Positions 62,664 to 64,000 of a DNA stretch of 64,000 nt are shown piece by piece. The notes beneath the pieces were generated by a model that ran no database searches, had not been told where the DNA came from, and saw only the letters and a program-made list of their open reading frames with translations. Numbering within the stretch: the stretch's first letter is position 1; every line of letters starts with the position of its first letter. Both the position numbers and the translations under genes were made by a program. This stretch comes from Blasia pusilla (lineage: Eukaryota > Marchantiophyta > Marchantiopsida > Blasiales), in contig CM114273.1 in assembly GCA_050084515.1 (NCBI GenBank), positions 6,944,001-7,008,000 of the forward strand, in the 5' to 3' direction.

Positions 62664-64000
62664 ATGGAGGACGACGGAGGATTGAGTTTCGATTTTGAAG
62701 GGGGCCTGGAGGCGGCGGCGGCTCCAGTGGCCCCCTCTGCACCGCAGCAAAATGCAGCCCCTTCGTCCTCTTCAGCGCAGATGAACTCTGCCGCTCCGAT
62801 GGGTATGAATGCGGGTGCGCAGAAGGTGACACCGGGGCGGAAGAATTACCGTCAGACTGTGTGTCGCCACTGGCTGCGTGGTCTTTGCATGAAAGGGGAT
62901 GCTTGTGGATTTTTGCACCAGTATGATAAGGCACGGATGCCTGTCTGCCGCTTTTTCGCCAAGTTTGGCGAGTGTCGGGAGCCTGACTGCATTTACAAAC
63001 ATACCAATGAAGACATCAAGGAATGCAACATGTAAGCGGTTTTTGAAAGCCCTGATCTCTGTCACTCGGCATTTCAATTTAGGGACAGGAGCTCGTTTGC
63101 CGTTCACACAAACCTTCCTTCCGGGTCCTGAAGCTTGACCTAAGATTTCTTTAGCGGGTCTATTTTTGTAAATCCTGTGCATATCTATTATCTGGAACAA
63201 GGAGATACGTTTGTGATGGATCTGCCCCATTTACGATGCCACTCCTTTGCGTTTGTCTTCTCGTGAGTGTGGGCTTGTTGGTTGTAGAGAGCAGGCTAGA
63301 AGTCTTGAGTTGAATATAGATGTCACCTCTTGAAGGTTTCACCCACTTGACTACTTCCGAGTCTATGACGCCTCAGCTAGTCCAATCGTTGTGAATGATG
63401 AAATTGTGGCATCTAAGCGGATATATTATAGCCAGGGCTTGAAACTCGCGATCTTAATTTCCAAAGACGCTGTTATCTACTTCCAAGTGCATGACGCCTG
63501 AGTTGGTCTAATCGTTGTTTATGATGAAATTGTTGCATCTGAGCAGATACATTTCGGCTAAGGCTTGAAACTCGTGATCTTAATTTTTAAAGACTGTTAT
63601 TTATGCACAGGTATAAGTTAGGTTTCTGTCCGAATGGTCCTGACTGCCGCTACCGACACCAAAAAATGCCAGGTCCACCCCCTTCTGTGGAACAAAACCT
63701 TCAGAAAATTCAGCATCGTGTGTATGCAATCAACGGAGGGGTGCACCATGGAAAGTATCCACCACCTCGACAGGGTTCAAATGAAGGTCAAGGCGTTCAA
63801 GGAGATGGGCCTTCCTGGCGACCACCCTCTGGAGGTGCCACCACACGGAATGTGGTACCTCTGGTGCTTCCGGAAGACTCACATAATGGTCAACACTCAC
63901 GAGTGCAGCGACCTGCACCACAACATCAGCCAGCTAGTGCGCCACAACCCACTCAACCTGTCCAGCAACATGTTTTGGCGAATGGCACACCCAATCCACA
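62664..64000 (+). CDS. CPSF30: CPSF30, cleavage and polyadenylation specificity factor 30-kDa subunit (5' part, runs off the window)
   Basis: CPSF30 is an RNA-binding zinc-finger subunit of the nuclear complex that recognises the poly(A) signal. Exon 1 is 62664-63031 and exon 2 is 63611 to beyond 64000. The GT-AG intron 63032-63610 interrupts the codon after KECN, so M is restored on splicing. The N-terminus MEDDGGLSFDFEGGLEA closely matches plant CPSF30. Three CCCH fingers are visible: VCRHWLRGLCMKGDACGFLH, VCRFFAKFGECREPDCIYKH and NMYKLGFCPNGPDCRYRH. They are followed by a Gln/Pro-rich linker. Plant CPSF30 can be a short form or a long form with a YTH m6A-binding domain; any YTH domain lies outside the window, so the form is not known. 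The start is the first ATG in frame with good context. Confidence 0.95.

Overview
The window is nuclear DNA of a green plant. Two intron-containing housekeeping genes sit in a mass of nested transposable elements. One gene encodes the E1 subunit of mitochondrial 2-oxoglutarate dehydrogenase (39098-44051, eight exons, complete). The other is the 5' part of CPSF30, an mRNA 3'-end processing factor (62664 to the window end). Both read as plant orthologues. I cannot name the species. The short introns, and a retroelement type that I know only from streptophyte algae, suggest a non-flowering land plant or close relative, but this is inference.

Layout. 1-2.99 kb has no recognisable gene. 3.0-4.8 kb is a decayed hAT transposase on the minus strand. 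5-7.9 kb is unassigned and AT-rich. 8.0-14.85 kb is an old plus-strand Ty3/gypsy element, split by a fairly young minus-strand LINE (about 9.88-13.48 kb) that has one reading frame with three stop codons. 16.8-28.1 kb is a nest of broken copies of a second Ty3-like family. 28.11-36.59 kb (element 1) and 49.05-60.26 kb (element 2) are two long minus-strand members of that family. Between them lie the OGDH gene, a copia fragment and a decayed Helitron helicase. 60.3-62.1 kb is repeat-rich DNA leading into CPSF30.

The main discovery is the architecture of the second Ty3-like family. In element orientation it reads: short conserved ORF, Gag with zinc knuckles, aspartic protease, a DNMT3-like C5 cytosine methyltransferase with motifs I, IV, VI, VIII and X, reverse transcriptase, RNase H, DDE integrase, and then a C-terminal PHD finger behind a UAG codon present in both copies. 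The element would therefore carry both a DNA-methylation writer and a probable histone reader.

Its ends are also odd. A ~510-bp repeat (A) lies at the 5' end. The 3' end reads B-A-B, where B is a ~115-bp sequence. That A1...B1-A2-B2 order is the split-direct-repeat plan known from tyrosine-recombinase retrotransposons, yet the enzyme here is a DDE integrase. Both long copies are damaged: element 1 has lost RT and is fused from DNMT to RNase H, and element 2 has frameshifts and an altered RT active site. They are remnants of a family that was active in the past.
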